Shown in pieces: positions 6,189 through 6,589 of a stretch of DNA of 6,589 nt. How positions within the stretch are numbered: the stretch's first letter is position 1; each line of letters starts with the position of its first letter. Both the position numbers and the translations under genes were made by a program. The stretch is from positions 1 to 6,589 of the forward strand of contig CANCUC010000048.1 in assembly GCA_947381255.1 (NCBI GenBank), in the 5' to 3' direction. A model generated the notes under the pieces. The model was not told the DNA's origin, searched no databases, and was given only the letters and a program-made list of their open reading frames with translations. The stretch comes from Actinomycetota bacterium (GTDB lineage Bacteria > Actinomycetota > Actinomycetes > Nanopelagicales > Nanopelagicaceae).

Positions 6189-6589
6189 CTCGCAACTGCG
6201 CGAGTATCTCAACCATTTGATAGTTGAGCGCGGCCTGAGCAAGAACACCATCGCCGCTTACAGGCGAGATGTCGAACGTTTCATCTCAGAGGGTGATGTT
6301 CCAGATTTGACTCAGGTTTCAGGCGGCGATCTTGAAGCATTTATCGCTCGTTCGCGAGCACGTGGCCTTGCGGAAAGTTCCGTAGCCAGGTCAGTTGTTG
6401 CTGTCAGAAATGCTGTCGAGTTCACCTGTAAAGAGAGTAAGGTCCTTAATCAAATAAAGGATGTAAAACCTCCAAAGATCAAGATGAGACTACCTAAGGC
6501 TTTAAGCATTTCCGAGATCGATTCGCTCTTAAATACCGCCAAATCCCCGGGTAATCCCGATGCCATAAGAGAATCTGCAATCCTGGAAT
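6175..6589 (+). CDS. xerD: Tyrosine recombinase XerD, N-terminal part (cut by window edge)
   Basis: XerD acts with a partner recombinase at dif sites to resolve chromosome dimers. About 138 residues are visible. The N-terminal SAM-like core-binding domain (about 1-95) begins MTLANSQLREYLNHLIVERG and continues LSKNTIAAYRRDVERFI (21-37), the standard Xer start. The linker PPKIKMRLPKALSISEID (99-116) carries the LPK-x-LS motif that leads into the catalytic domain. The window ends at IRESAILE, shortly before the first catalytic arginine, so the R-H-R-Y residues cannot be checked. The ATG at 6175 follows AAGGGA and lies inside the end of pyrG, overlapping by 14 nt in another frame, which suggests translational coupling. 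XerD rather than XerC is chosen because xerD is the recombinase found near pyrG in actinobacteria. Confidence 0.9.
   Translation, partial: MTLANSQLREYLNHLIVERGLSKNTIAAYRRDVERFISEGDVPDLTQVSGGDLEAFIARSRARGLAESSVARSVVAVRNAVEFTCKESKVLNQIKDVKPPKIKMRLPKALSISEIDSLLNTAKSPGNPDAIRESAILE

Noticed and set aside
642..6589. A new defence, mobile or biosynthetic system
   Set aside because: Every gene longer than 60 codons belongs to a familiar housekeeping family with intact motifs. No transposase, integrase outside the Xer family, inverted terminal repeats or CRISPR-like repeats were seen.

Overview
The window reads as a chromosomal housekeeping locus of an actinobacterium (Actinomycetota). The basis is gene content and order: a small conserved protein, tlyA, nadK, recN, pyrG and xerD, all on the + strand. 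This matches, from memory, the order around Rv1693-Rv1701 in Mycobacterium tuberculosis. The proteins also read as close relatives of the mycobacterial ones. Base composition looks close to 50% G+C by eye, low for the phylum, and the genes are tightly packed. A small-genome actinobacterium, such as a freshwater Nanopelagicales (acI) or Luna-type lineage, is a reasonable guess, but the window alone does not settle it.

Layout. Positions 1 to about 257 are the 3' end of a 23S rRNA, including the sarcin-ricin loop. A spacer of about 107 nt with several short hairpins follows, then a complete 5S rRNA (about 365-482) and a strong Rho-independent terminator (492-537) that closes the rRNA operon. A leader of about 100 nt, with two small palindromes and a possible hairpin over the ribosome binding site, precedes a second transcription unit. 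This unit runs from an OB-fold SSB-like protein (642-986) through a 53-residue conserved small protein (1000-1161), tlyA (1168-1956), nadK (1977-2825), recN (2818-4533) and pyrG (4548-6188) into xerD (6175 to the window edge, truncated). Gaps are 6 to 20 nt, or short overlaps, with no internal terminator seen, so one long operon is likely.

How the genes work together. TlyA methylates rRNA, NAD kinase makes NADP, CTP synthase supplies CTP, and the SSB-like protein, RecN and XerD handle single-stranded DNA, break repair and chromosome-dimer resolution. They share growth-linked housekeeping roles rather than one pathway. Compared with the mycobacterial order, recN abuts pyrG directly, without the two genes (Rv1697, Rv1698) found there. 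pyrG overlaps xerD, without the NUDIX hydrolase gene (Rv1700). I see no mobile element, CRISPR array, defence island or clearly new system. The points most worth a second look are the small protein, the tail-less SSB-like protein and its leader, and the compacted gene order.
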